The notes beneath the pieces were generated by a model. The model did no database searches. It was given only the letters and a program-made list of their open reading frames with translations, and had not been told where the DNA came from. This document shows, piece by piece, positions 1-7,962 of a stretch of 13,307 nt of DNA. The DNA lies in assembly GCA_937874345.1 (NCBI GenBank), contig CALNBT010000144.1:1-13307 (forward strand). The letters are read 5' to 3'. The translations under genes and the position numbers were made by a program. The DNA comes from an uncultured Prevotella sp. (GTDB lineage: Bacteria; Bacteroidota; Bacteroidia; Bacteroidales; Bacteroidaceae). The first letter of the stretch is position 1; each line of letters opens with the position of its first letter.

Positions 1-2696
1 GCTGCTAATCTAGCAATTGGTACGCGGAACGGTGAACAACTAACGTAGTTTAATCCAACTAGATGACAGAACTTAACAGAAGAGGGCTCACCACCATGTT
101 CACCACATATACCACAAACGAGATCGGGTTTAGCTGAACGTCCTTTTTTAACCGCCATCTTGATTAATTGGCCTACGCCATCTTGGTCGAGTACCTGGAA
201 TGGATCTACTTTTAAGATCTTATTATCAAGGTATACCGGCAAGAAACTGGAAATATCGTCACGGCTGAACCCGTACGTCATCTGAGTCAAATCATTTGTT
301 CCAAAACTGAAGTACTCTGCACGTTGCGCAATTAAGTCTGCTGTAAGAGCGGCACGAGGAATTTCAATCATTGTTCCAATGCGATAAGGTATTTCTACCC
401 CCATCTCATTGAAAAGAGCCTGAGCGGTCTTTCTTATCACCTCTTCCTGAACATCAAATTCTCTTACCATACCTATTAAAGGTACCATAATCTCTGGTCG
501 TGGGTCATAACCTTCTAACTTCAATTGGACTGCAGCGCTCAAGATAGCTTTGGTCTGCATGGCAGTAATTTCTGGATAGGTATTACCTAGACGACAACCA
601 CGGTGACCAAGCATTGGATTGTGTTCACTCAAAATGTTGACACGATCTTGTATTTTCTGTACACTGACTCCCATTTCCTCTGCCATGATCTCCTGACCTT
701 TCAAATCGTGAGGAACAAATTCATGTAGAGGCGGATCCAGCAAACGGATATTGACAGGATAGCCATCCATTGATTTCAAGATGCCATAGAAATCTTGTTT
801 CTGATATGGAAGCAACTTTTCAAGAGCCTTTACTCTTTCTTCTTTCGTATCGGCCAAAATCATTTCGCGCATGGCTTTGATCTTTTCATTTTCGAAGAAC
901 ATATGCTCTGTTCTGCAAAGACCTATTCCTACAGCACCAAAGTTACGCGCATTTTGTGCATCATAGGGAGTATCTGCATTGGCTCTGACAACCAATTTGG
1001 TATATTTGTCACACAATTTCATCAATCTTGCAAAATCACCCGATACTTCTGCAGGTTTTGTCTTCACTTCTCCTAAATAAACTTCACCCGTAGAGCCATT
1101 GATAGAGATATAATCACCTTCTCGCAGTAGAATACCATCTATCTCAACCGTACGGTTTTTTGTGTCAACATTGATTGCGCCTGCACCTGAAACACAGCAT
1201 TTTCCCATTCCACGAGCTACAACTGCCGCATGAGAAGTCATACCACCTCTTGCCGTCAGAATTCCTTCAGCAGCGCCCATTCCAGCCAAATCTTCAGGAG
1301 AAGTCTCCATTCTGACCATGATGACCTTTTTACCGTCAGCATTCCAAACCACGGCATCTTCTGCAAAAAACACAATTTGACCGCAAGCAGCACCAGGAGA
1401 TGCAGGCAATCCACGTGTAAGAACCTGTGCCTTTGTCAATGCCAAGGTGTCAAAAACAGGATGCAACAGTTCGTCAAGCTTATTCGGTTCACAGCGATTC
1501 AATGCAGTCTTTTCATCTATCTCACCTTCCTGAAGCAAATCCATTGCGATTTTTACCATCGCGGTACCAGTTCTCTTTCCATTACGTGTCTGCAAAAACC
1601 AAAGTTTTCCTTCTTGTACAGTAAACTCCATGTCTTGCATATCGTGATAATGTTTCTCTAGTTTTTGTTGGATTTGATTTAGTTGTTCATAAATTTCAGG
1701 CATTGCCTCTTCCATCGAAGGAAAATCTTTCCTGCGTATTGCTTCGTCTACCCTTTGATGTTTTGCCCATCTTAGGCTGCCTTCTTTGGTAATTTGTTGT
1801 GGCGTACGGATACCTGCAACGACATCCTCCCCTTGAGCATTGACCAAATATTCGCCGTTAAAACGATTTTCGCCAGTAGCAGCGTCACGGGAAAAACAAA
1901 CTCCCGTTGCCGATGTATCGCCCATGTTTCCAAAAACCATTGCCATGACCGAAACAGCAGTACCCCATTCGGACGGAATGCCTTCCATTTTACGGTAGAG
2001 AATTGCGCGATCGTTCATCCAACTGTCAAAGACCGAAAAGATAGCACCCCAAAGTTGCTCTATCGGATTGTTCGGAAAAGGCTTTCCTGTCTGTTCTTTA
2101 ATCGCTGTTTTGAACAGAAAAACCAATTTTTTCAAATCGTCAACGGTCATTTCGCTGTCCAATTCTATTCCCCTCTCAGCCTTCACCTTCATGATAATCG
2201 CCTCAAACGGATCAATATCTTCTTTCTTGGCAGGTTTCATTCCGAGTACAACATCACCGTACATCTGAACAAAACGACGATAACTATCATAAGCGAATCG
2301 CTCGTTACCGGTTTTTCTGGCCAATCCTTCGACAACATCATCATTCAAGCCCAAGTTTAGAATGGTGTCCATCATACCGGGCATCGATGCCCGTGCACCT
2401 GATCTCACTGATACAAGTAATGGATTGGTAGGGTCACCAAACTTAGATTTCATTAAAGTCTCTATATGATTGATTGCACTAGAAACTTCATCTTTTAGTA
2501 TTTCGGAAAGCGCTTCTTTTCCTTTCTCATAATATTCGTTGCAGACATCCGTCGTTATTGTAAAACCTGGAGGGACAGGAATTCCTATCAAATTCATTTC
2601 TGCAAGATTTGCCCCTTTTCCTCCCAATAAATTTCTCATGTCCGCTTTACCTTCAGCTTGTCCGTTTCCGAAAGTATAGACTCTTTTTAAATTCAT
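1..2696 (-). CDS. ppdK: Pyruvate, phosphate dikinase (3' end cut by window edge)
   Basis: This enzyme reversibly converts pyruvate, ATP and phosphate to PEP, AMP and pyrophosphate in the cytoplasm; anaerobes can run it in either direction. Reading from ATG at 2696 gives an open frame of 898 codons to the window edge with no stop. The N-terminal ATP-grasp part shows KGANLAEM near residues 25-32 and SVRSGARASMPGMMDT at about 96-111. The phosphohistidine domain has GGMTSHAAVVARGMGK with the catalytic His at about 489; the Thr two residues before it is the site used by PPDK regulatory kinases in plants and some bacteria. The C-terminal pyruvate/PEP domain has CGEHGGEP with the catalytic Cys at about 864. 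The frame ends in VPIARLAA, which is close to the family's C-terminus, so probably only about ten residues are missing. A canonical promoter lies about 40 bases upstream, so it is transcribed separately from the citrate synthase operon. Family assignment is secure. Confidence 0.97.
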   Translation of the reverse strand, partial: MNLKRVYTFGNGQAEGKADMRNLLGGKGANLAEMNLIGIPVPPGFTITTDVCNEYYEKGKEALSEILKDEVSSAINHIETLMKSKFGDPTNPLLVSVRSGARASMPGMMDTILNLGLNDDVVEGLARKTGNERFAYDSYRRFVQMYGDVVLGMKPAKKEDIDPFEAIIMKVKAERGIELDSEMTVDDLKKLVFLFKTAIKEQTGKPFPNNPIEQLWGAIFSVFDSWMNDRAILYRKMEGIPSEWGTAVSVMAMVFGNMGDTSATGVCFSRDAATGENRFNGEYLVNAQGEDVVAGIRTPQQITKEGSLRWAKHQRVDEAIRRKDFPSMEEAMPEIYEQLNQIQQKLEKHYHDMQDMEFTVQEGKLWFLQTRNGKRTGTAMVKIAMDLLQEGEIDEKTALNRCEPNKLDELLHPVFDTLALTKAQVLTRGLPASPGAACGQIVFFAEDAVVWNADGKKVIMVRMETSPEDLAGMGAAEGILTARGGMTSHAAVVARGMGKCCVSGAGAINVDTKNRTVEIDGILLREGDYISINGSTGEVYLGEVKTKPAEVSGDFARLMKLCDKYTKLVVRANADTPYDAQNARNFGAVGIGLCRTEHMFFENEKIKAMREMILADTKEERVKALEKLLPYQKQDFYGILKSMDGYPVNIRLLDPPLHEFVPHDLKGQEIMAEEMGVSVQKIQDRVNILSEHNPMLGHRGCRLGNTYPEITAMQTKAILSAAVQLKLEGYDPRPEIMVPLIGMVREFDVQEEVIRKTAQALFNEMGVEIPYRIGTMIEIPRAALTADLIAQRAEYFSFGTNDLTQMTYGFSRDDISSFLPVYLDNKILKVDPFQVLDQDGVGQLIKMAVKKGRSAKPDLVCGICGEHGGEPSSVKFCHLVGLNYVSCSPFRVPIARLA

Positions 2697-2736
2697 AGCT
2701 CGATTGATTGATGGATTGTTTATTTAATAATTAATG

Positions 2737-2767
2737 CAAATATAAATTATAATAATTAATTTCCAAA
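2737..2767 (-). promoter_or_regulatory. Bacteroides-type promoter of ppdK
   Basis: On the minus strand the -33 box TTTG (2767-2764) is followed by exactly 19 bases and then the -7 box TATATTTG (2744-2737), a full match to the Bacteroides consensus TTTG / TAnnTTTG. Transcription would start near 2731, giving a leader of about 35 bases before the ppdK ATG. The match and spacing are seen directly; activity is inferred. Confidence 0.75.
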
Positions 2768-2780
2768 AGATAATGCCAAG

Positions 2781-2804
2781 AAATGTAATCTGAACATTAC
2801 ATTT
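2781..2804. promoter_or_regulatory. Perfect 9-6-9 inverted repeat upstream of the ppdK promoter (possible operator)
   Basis: AAATGTAAT, six bases (CTGAAC), then ATTACATTT form a perfect palindrome. Its centre (2792/2793) lies roughly 61 bases upstream of the predicted ppdK start site, a position typical of activators of the CRP/FNR type. The inner TGTAA-N8-TTACA symmetry would suit a dimeric regulator, but it does not match the CRP (TGTGA-N6-TCACA) or FNR (TTGAT-N4-ATCAA) consensus. It is followed by only a few T residues on the plus strand, with no gene upstream, so it is unlikely to be a terminator. The regulatory role is inferred. Confidence 0.4.
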
Positions 2805-2880
2805 TTGTGTCTTTTATTGTTTCAAACGAGTTACAATTGATAAAAAGTCTTATATTTAAAATAGAAATAATTGCACTTGT

Positions 2881-2916
2881 AAAAAAAAAACAGTGCCATC
2901 GGTTTCGATGACACTG
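2881..2916 (-). terminator. Intrinsic terminator of the acn-icd-gltA operon
   Basis: In minus-strand RNA, an 11-base-pair stem (arms 2916-2906 and 2901-2891, one G-U pair) closes on a 4-base loop and is followed by a run of ten U residues (2890-2881). It sits about 105 bases after the gltA stop codon. It clearly points along the minus strand, which supports the operon direction and separates gltA from ppdK. Confidence 0.88.
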
Positions 2917-3021
2917 ATTCTTAAATTCAGTTATATTGTTCACTCCTGCTCCATATATAAAAAAAGGAAGGGATGTAAGCAGAACTTTTCAGGTGAACAG
3001 ATGGTATACCTTTTGATTATG

Positions 3022-4365
3022 TTATCTATCTTTTATTGGTTTATAATCGCGCTGTTCTTGCAATGCCTTGTATGCAGGACGAATAATACGCTGTCCTTCG
3101 AAGTTCAATTCCTCAATACGATGCGCAGTCCATCCCACAATTCTCGCCATCGCAAAAATAGGTGTATAGATTTCTTCAGGCAACCCAATCATTTCATAAA
3201 TAAAGCCCGAATAAAAATCAAGATTGGCAGATATTGGTTTCTTTGTATTACGGAATGCAGAAATGCATTTGATTCCTTCTTCTTCAATAAGCTTCAGGAA
3301 TTCGTATTCATCCAACCTACCCTTTTCCTTTGCCAACTCACCTGCAAGCTTTTTCAAAGCAACGGCACGCGGATCACTGATTGTATACACCGCATGGCCG
3401 ATACCATAAATAAGCCCTGCATTATCATATGCTTGTTTATTCAGCATGCGATTGAGATAAGTATCCAATTCATCTTTATTTGTCCAATCTTGAATCACCT
3501 CTTTCAAATGATGGAACATGTTAATGACCTTGATATTGGCTCCACCATGCAAAGGACCTTTCAATGATCCGATTCCTGCAGCAATGCTAGAATAGGTATC
3601 TGTTCGTGTAGACGATGTCACGCGGACTGTAAATGTAGAATTGTTACCACCACCATGTTCAGCTTGGATAATCAATAATAAATCCAACATCCTTGCATCC
3701 AGTTCGGTATAGTCATCCTTGATCATGTAAAGAAAGTTCTCTGCCAATGACAATTTTTCACGAGGATGACGGATATTCAAACTTCTTCCATGTACGCTAT
3801 GGCGGTAGATATTGTACGCATATGCTATGATTGTTGGGAATTTGGCAATCAGTTCGATTGACTGACGCATCAGATTGTCACGCGAGATATCATCTGGATT
3901 GATATCAAAGGTATACATTTCCAACACACATCGGGCAAGGATATTCATTATATTCGACCCTTCCAAGTCGATAATATGGACAATGGTACGATGGTCAAGA
4001 GGCATGTTATCATTTAACAATTCTGAGAATGCTGCCAGTTCTTCTTTATCAGGAAGGTCACCCGAAAGCAACAAGAAAGCGATCTCCTCGAATCCGAAAC
4101 GCTTTTCAGCCATAAGCGGACGTACCAAATCGTTCACTTCATATCCTCTATAGAAGAGTTTTCCCTCTGTTGGTTGTAGATGTCCATCGGCATCCCGTTC
4201 ATAACCCACAACATTTCCAATGTTCGTCAATCCAACCAACACACCAGAACCGTCATCATTTCGCAACCCGCGCTTCACGTTATTCTTTTGGAAAGACTCC
4301 AGCGGTATTCTACAAGCGCTTTTTACTTTATCGCTCAACTTATAAATTAAATAATCCTTATTCAT
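3022..4365 (-). CDS. gltA: Citrate synthase
   Basis: It condenses acetyl-CoA and oxaloacetate to citrate, the entry step of the oxidative TCA arm. I place the start at the ATG at 4365 (447 aa, beginning MNKDYLIYKLSD) because it overlaps the icd stop codon as ATGA, the usual form of translational coupling; an in-frame ATG four codons upstream (4377) would give 451 aa and a 16-base overlap. The catalytic residues are present: His in PLHGGAN (about 273), His in GIGHAVY (about 324) and Asp in NLDFYSG (about 383), with the substrate-binding DPRA at about 331-334. GHAV in place of the E. coli GHRV resembles the eukaryotic enzyme and is, as far as I recall, normal for Bacteroidales. It is the last gene of the operon, and a strong terminator follows. 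A 2-methylcitrate synthase activity cannot be excluded, but the acn and icd neighbours favour citrate synthase. Confidence 0.95.
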   Translation of the reverse strand: MNKDYLIYKLSDKVKSACRIPLESFQKNNVKRGLRNDDGSGVLVGLTNIGNVVGYERDADGHLQPTEGKLFYRGYEVNDLVRPLMAEKRFGFEEIAFLLLSGDLPDKEELAAFSELLNDNMPLDHRTIVHIIDLEGSNIMNILARCVLEMYTFDINPDDISRDNLMRQSIELIAKFPTIIAYAYNIYRHSVHGRSLNIRHPREKLSLAENFLYMIKDDYTELDARMLDLLLIIQAEHGGGNNSTFTVRVTSSTRTDTYSSIAAGIGSLKGPLHGGANIKVINMFHHLKEVIQDWTNKDELDTYLNRMLNKQAYDNAGLIYGIGHAVYTISDPRAVALKKLAGELAKEKGRLDEYEFLKLIEEEGIKCISAFRNTKKPISANLDFYSGFIYEMIGLPEEIYTPIFAMARIVGWTAHRIEELNFEGQRIIRPAYKALQEQRDYKPIKDR

Positions 4366-5549
4366 GACTTCATCCATTCTATTATTTTTTCACCAAATTC
4401 TTTTGTCCCAAGCGCTTTACCATGTTCCATAAACTTAGCCAAATCAATCGTCGCAAATCCTTCTTCGAACAAAGCTTCCATCGACTTTACAATTTTGTTT
4501 GCAGCTTCCGCCCATCCAATATAGTCCAACATCATGACAGCAGATAGAATAATGGAGCTTGGGTTAACCATATTCTTACCTGCAATATCAGGTGCAATTC
4601 CATGAGTTGCCTCAAAAATGGCGTGACCTGTTTCTGCATTCATGTTGGCTCCTGGTGCAATACCGATACCACCTACCTGTGCAGCCAACATATCCGAGAT
4701 ATAATCTCCATTCAGGTTCAATGTTGCAATGACACTATATTCATGTGGCTTAAGCAGTGCATTTTGCAGGAAAGCATCACAGATACAATCCTTGATCACC
4801 AGCTTACCACTTTTTAATACATCAGCATACGCTGCTTCGGCAAGTTCGTATCCCCATTTTTTGAAACCACCCTCTGTAAATTTCATGATATTCCCCTTAT
4901 GGACAAGCGTTACAGATGGCAACTGGTGAGCCAAAGCGTACTCTATCGCACTTTTAATCAACCGCTCCGATCCTTCCTTTGAAACGGGTTTTACACCAAA
5001 TGCTGATGTTTCAGGAAAACGAACCTTGCTTACCTCCATTTCATCGTGGATGAAACGGTAAAATTTAGCAGCTTCTTCAGTTCCTGATTCCCATTCGATG
5101 CCGGCATAGATATCTTCGGTATTTTCACGGAAGATACACATATCAACCAATTCAGGATGTTTGACTGGCGATTCAATTCCCTTAAAATATCTTACCGGAC
5201 GTTGACAGACATAAAGGTCAAGCGTTTGTCGTAAAGCGACATTAAGCGATCGGATGCCACCGCCGACTGGTGTCATCAGGGGGCCCTTTATACCTACCAG
5301 GTAATGGCTGAAAGCATCTAACGTCGCTTGAGGTAACCATTCACCTGTTTGTTCAAACGCCTTTCCTCCTGCAAGTACTTCTTGCCATTCAATTTTTCGA
5401 ATACCATGGTAAGCTAATTGTACTGCTTGGTCAACAACATTCTGCATCACGGGCGTTATTTCTGCGCCAACGCCATCACCTTCTATATAAGGTATGGTTA
5501 CAATATCGGGTACGTTCAATATGCCATTCTGTTTCGTTATGACTGCCAT
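4362..5549 (-). CDS. icd: Isocitrate dehydrogenase, E. coli Icd type, probably NAD-dependent
   Basis: It oxidatively decarboxylates isocitrate to 2-oxoglutarate. The 395-residue protein aligns by eye along its length with E. coli Icd. The isocitrate and metal site is intact: Ser101, Asn103 and Arg107 (IRSLNVALR), Arg117, Arg141 and Tyr148 (FRENTEDIYAGIEW), Lys218 (VHKGNIMKFTEG), Asp258, Asp282 and Asp286 (NLNGDYISD). The coenzyme site differs. Where E. coli has Lys344-Tyr345 after HGTAP, this protein has Asp321-Ile322; E. coli Tyr391 and Arg395 are replaced by Ile368 and Lys372. These are the positions that bind the 2'-phosphate of NADP, and Asp-Ile there is the pattern of NAD-specific enzymes, so an automatic NADP label is doubtful. 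The gene follows acn after 25 bases with no clear Shine-Dalgarno sequence, and its TGA overlaps the gltA ATG by four bases. Confidence 0.96.
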   Translation of the reverse strand: MAVITKQNGILNVPDIVTIPYIEGDGVGAEITPVMQNVVDQAVQLAYHGIRKIEWQEVLAGGKAFEQTGEWLPQATLDAFSHYLVGIKGPLMTPVGGGIRSLNVALRQTLDLYVCQRPVRYFKGIESPVKHPELVDMCIFRENTEDIYAGIEWESGTEEAAKFYRFIHDEMEVSKVRFPETSAFGVKPVSKEGSERLIKSAIEYALAHQLPSVTLVHKGNIMKFTEGGFKKWGYELAEAAYADVLKSGKLVIKDCICDAFLQNALLKPHEYSVIATLNLNGDYISDMLAAQVGGIGIAPGANMNAETGHAIFEATHGIAPDIAGKNMVNPSSIILSAVMMLDYIGWAEAANKIVKSMEALFEEGFATIDLAKFMEHGKALGTKEFGEKIIEWMKS

Positions 5550-5574
5550 GAGAGGTTGATTTATTGGATAATGT

Positions 5575-7836
5575 TTATTTTTTATGCTTAAAGTAGTTTA
5601 ATGCTGAACCAGCTTTGAACCAATCTATCTGAGTCTGATTATAGGTATGCTCAACTAAAAATTTATCAGTTTCGCCATTTTCGTGTTGCAATATTATTTG
5701 AATGGTACTTCCTGGAGCAAAGTCTTTCATTCCTGTCAAAGATATTTTATCATTTTCTTGGATCTTGTCGTAATCGTTTTTATCGACAAAAGTTAAAGCC
5801 AACATACCTTGTTTCTTCAAATTCGTTTCGTGGATACGTGCAAAACTTTTGGCAAGGATGGCAACCACATTGAGGAACCTTGGTTCCATGGCAGCATGTT
5901 CACGACTCGATCCTTCTCCATAATTTTCTTCTGCCACAACAATAGAATGCAAATGATGTTGCTTATAATCTTTTGCAGCACCAGAAACAGACAAAATTTC
6001 TCCGTTGAGTTGATCTTTAACTTGGTTGGATTCTCCATTAAACGCATTGACGGCACCCATCAACAGATTGTCTGAGATATGTTCCAGATGCCCTCTATAT
6101 TTCAACCAAGGACCAGCCATACTGATATGGTCGGTTGTACATTTGCCTTTTGCCTTGATGAGCAGAGGCATTTCGTTAAAATCTTCACCACCCCATGGCA
6201 TGAAGGGTTCTAACTTTTGAAGGCGATCAGATTGGGGATCGATCACAATCTGTACATCTGAGCGTTCATTTGATGGAGCGATAAATCCTTTATTTTGTAC
6301 GTCAAAACCCTTCGGAGGAAATATATCGCCTGTGGGCTCAGCCAGTTTGACCGCATCACCATTTTCATTGATGAGCGTATCAACCATCGGATTGAAATCC
6401 AATTTTCCTGCTATAGCCAATGCTACTGTCAACTCGGGACTAGCAACAAAGGCATAAGTATTTGGATTTCCGTCAAGCCGTCGCTTAAAGTTTCGATTAA
6501 ACGAAGCAACGATGGAATTTTTTTGGTCTGAAGATTCGGTATGTCGTTTCCACTGTCCAATACAAGGTCCACAGGCATTGGTCATAATGACTGCACCAAT
6601 TTTCTTGAAATCATCCAGGATACCGTCACGTTCAGCCGTGAATCTAATCTGTTCTGAGCCAGGATTGATGATCAGTTGTGCTTTTACTGGAATATGATTT
6701 TCGTATGCCTGTCGAGCAATAGAGGCTGCACGGCACAAATCTTCATAGCTAGAATTTGTACAAGAGCCTATCAATCCCACTTCAACTGTCATAGGGAAGT
6801 CCTTTTCAGCACCTGTCTTCGTCATCTCTGAAATCGGAGTGGCTGCATCCGGCGTAAAGGGTCCGTTTAGACTTGGTTCAATGGAAGACAAGTCTATCTC
6901 AAGTATCTGGTTATAATACTTTTCGGGATGAGCATAAACTTCATCGTCAGCACGCAGCTCTTCCCTGTTTTGCATAGCCAGTTGGGCTACTTCCTCTCTG
7001 CCCGTTGCTTTCAAATATGTTGCTGCAGCATCATCAAATGGAAAGATGGAACAAGTTGCGCCCAGCTCAGCACCCATATTACAGATGGTCGCCTTGCCTG
7101 TTGTCGAGATATGACTAACCCCTTCTCCAAAATATTCCAGAATGCTATTGGTTCCACCTTTTACGGTTAAGATACCCAATATTTTTAAGATGACATCTTT
7201 GGGTGAAGCCCAACCGCTGAGTTTTCCTGTGAGATGGATTCCGATGAGCTTGGGCATTTTCAATTCCCAGGGTTGACCGGTAAGCACATCAACGGCGTCT
7301 GCCCCTCCAACCCCAATCGCTATCATTGACAAGCCACCTGCATTGGGTGTATGAGAGTCGGTACCAACCATCATACCTCCTGGAAAAGCATAATTCTCCA
7401 GTACAACTTGATGAATGATGCCTGCTCCTGGTTCCCAAAAACCAATTTTGTATTTTTGTGAGACCGACCGCAGGAAATCATAAACCTCCTTATTGGCATT
7501 CAATGCATTTGGCAGATCTTGATCACGACCAACATCGGCACGAATCAAGTGATCACAATGAACAGAGGCAGGAACAGAGACGACATCTTGCCCAGCATTC
7601 ATAAATTGTAGCAATGCCATTTGCGCTGTTGCATCCTGCATGGCCACCCTATCTGGGCGGAAATCAACATAATCTGTACCACGATTGAAATTTTTCAACG
7701 TGGATGAATCGTATAAATGTGAAAAAAGAACTTTCTCAGCATATGTTAATGGATGCTGAACCTTATCCCTGACTTCTTTTACTCTTGCAGAATAAGAAGC
7801 ATAAAAGCTTCTCAGCATATCGATATCTAATACCAT
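5575..7836 (-). CDS. acn: Aconitate hydratase (mitochondrial-type, 4Fe-4S)
   Basis: It isomerises citrate to isocitrate through cis-aconitate. The 753-residue protein is close in length to mitochondrial aconitase and shorter than the roughly 890-residue AcnA/IRP1 type. The three cluster-ligand cysteines are Cys359 (GSCTNSSYED), Cys422 and Cys425 (ACGPCIGQW); the 63-residue spacing from the first to the second equals that in the mitochondrial enzyme. Other signatures are GTDSHTPNAGGL, the swivel-domain active-site motif YGEGSSREHAAMEPR with Ser643/Ser644 and Arg645, and CTTDHISMAGPW. I chose the ATG at 7836 because the predicted promoter lies just upstream; Met7 (7818) is a possible alternative. 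It is the first gene of the acn-icd-gltA operon, in reaction-linked order with short gaps. Like other Fe-S aconitases it is expected to be oxygen-sensitive. Confidence 0.96.
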   Translation of the reverse strand: MVLDIDMLRSFYASYSARVKEVRDKVQHPLTYAEKVLFSHLYDSSTLKNFNRGTDYVDFRPDRVAMQDATAQMALLQFMNAGQDVVSVPASVHCDHLIRADVGRDQDLPNALNANKEVYDFLRSVSQKYKIGFWEPGAGIIHQVVLENYAFPGGMMVGTDSHTPNAGGLSMIAIGVGGADAVDVLTGQPWELKMPKLIGIHLTGKLSGWASPKDVILKILGILTVKGGTNSILEYFGEGVSHISTTGKATICNMGAELGATCSIFPFDDAAATYLKATGREEVAQLAMQNREELRADDEVYAHPEKYYNQILEIDLSSIEPSLNGPFTPDAATPISEMTKTGAEKDFPMTVEVGLIGSCTNSSYEDLCRAASIARQAYENHIPVKAQLIINPGSEQIRFTAERDGILDDFKKIGAVIMTNACGPCIGQWKRHTESSDQKNSIVASFNRNFKRRLDGNPNTYAFVASPELTVALAIAGKLDFNPMVDTLINENGDAVKLAEPTGDIFPPKGFDVQNKGFIAPSNERSDVQIVIDPQSDRLQKLEPFMPWGGEDFNEMPLLIKAKGKCTTDHISMAGPWLKYRGHLEHISDNLLMGAVNAFNGESNQVKDQLNGEILSVSGAAKDYKQHHLHSIVVAEENYGEGSSREHAAMEPRFLNVVAILAKSFARIHETNLKKQGMLALTFVDKNDYDKIQENDKISLTGMKDFAPGSTIQIILQHENGETDKFLVEHTYNQTQIDWFKAGSALNYFKHKK

Positions 7837-7866
7837 TTGTTCGTCTCTAAAGTGTTAGTCCAAAGG

Positions 7867-7898
7867 CAAAGTTAGCAAAAAGAAATCAAGAATGTAAT
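7867..7898 (-). promoter_or_regulatory. Possible promoter of the acn-icd-gltA operon
   Basis: The minus strand carries TAACTTTG (7874-7867), a full match to the Bacteroides -7 box TAnnTTTG, about 30 bases upstream of the acn start codon. No TTTG occurs at the expected -33 position; that position falls inside an AATGTAAT motif (7891-7898 on the plus strand) that resembles a half of the palindrome upstream of ppdK. This could be an activator-dependent promoter or a chance match. Confidence 0.4.
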
Positions 7899-7962
7899 AT
7901 TTCAGTTTAAAAAATAATCAAAATGTAAGCAAATATTCTTCAAAAAATTAAATTCAGTATGC

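Larger units (their letters stand above)
2697..3021. other. Non-coding interval between gltA and ppdK
   Basis: This 325-base AT-rich stretch holds the gltA terminator (2881-2916), the perfect inverted repeat (2781-2804) and the ppdK promoter (2737-2767). The part between the gltA stop and the terminator (2917-3021) contains only trivially short reading frames, and I see no RNA gene in it. A long plus-strand open frame that begins here continues antisense through gltA and is not a gene. Confidence 0.7.

Noticed and set aside
1230..2360. Plus-strand open frames of 143 and 188 codons
   Set aside because: They are antisense shadows of ppdK, whose minus-strand frame is continuous and carries all catalytic motifs.
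2893..3567. Plus-strand 224-codon open frame
   Set aside because: It starts inside the gltA terminator and runs antisense to citrate synthase, which has all its catalytic motifs on the other strand.
5817..6056. Minus-strand 79-codon frame inside aconitase
   Set aside because: It is out of frame with acn, and the acn frame encodes the GEGSSREHA active-site motif across the same bases.
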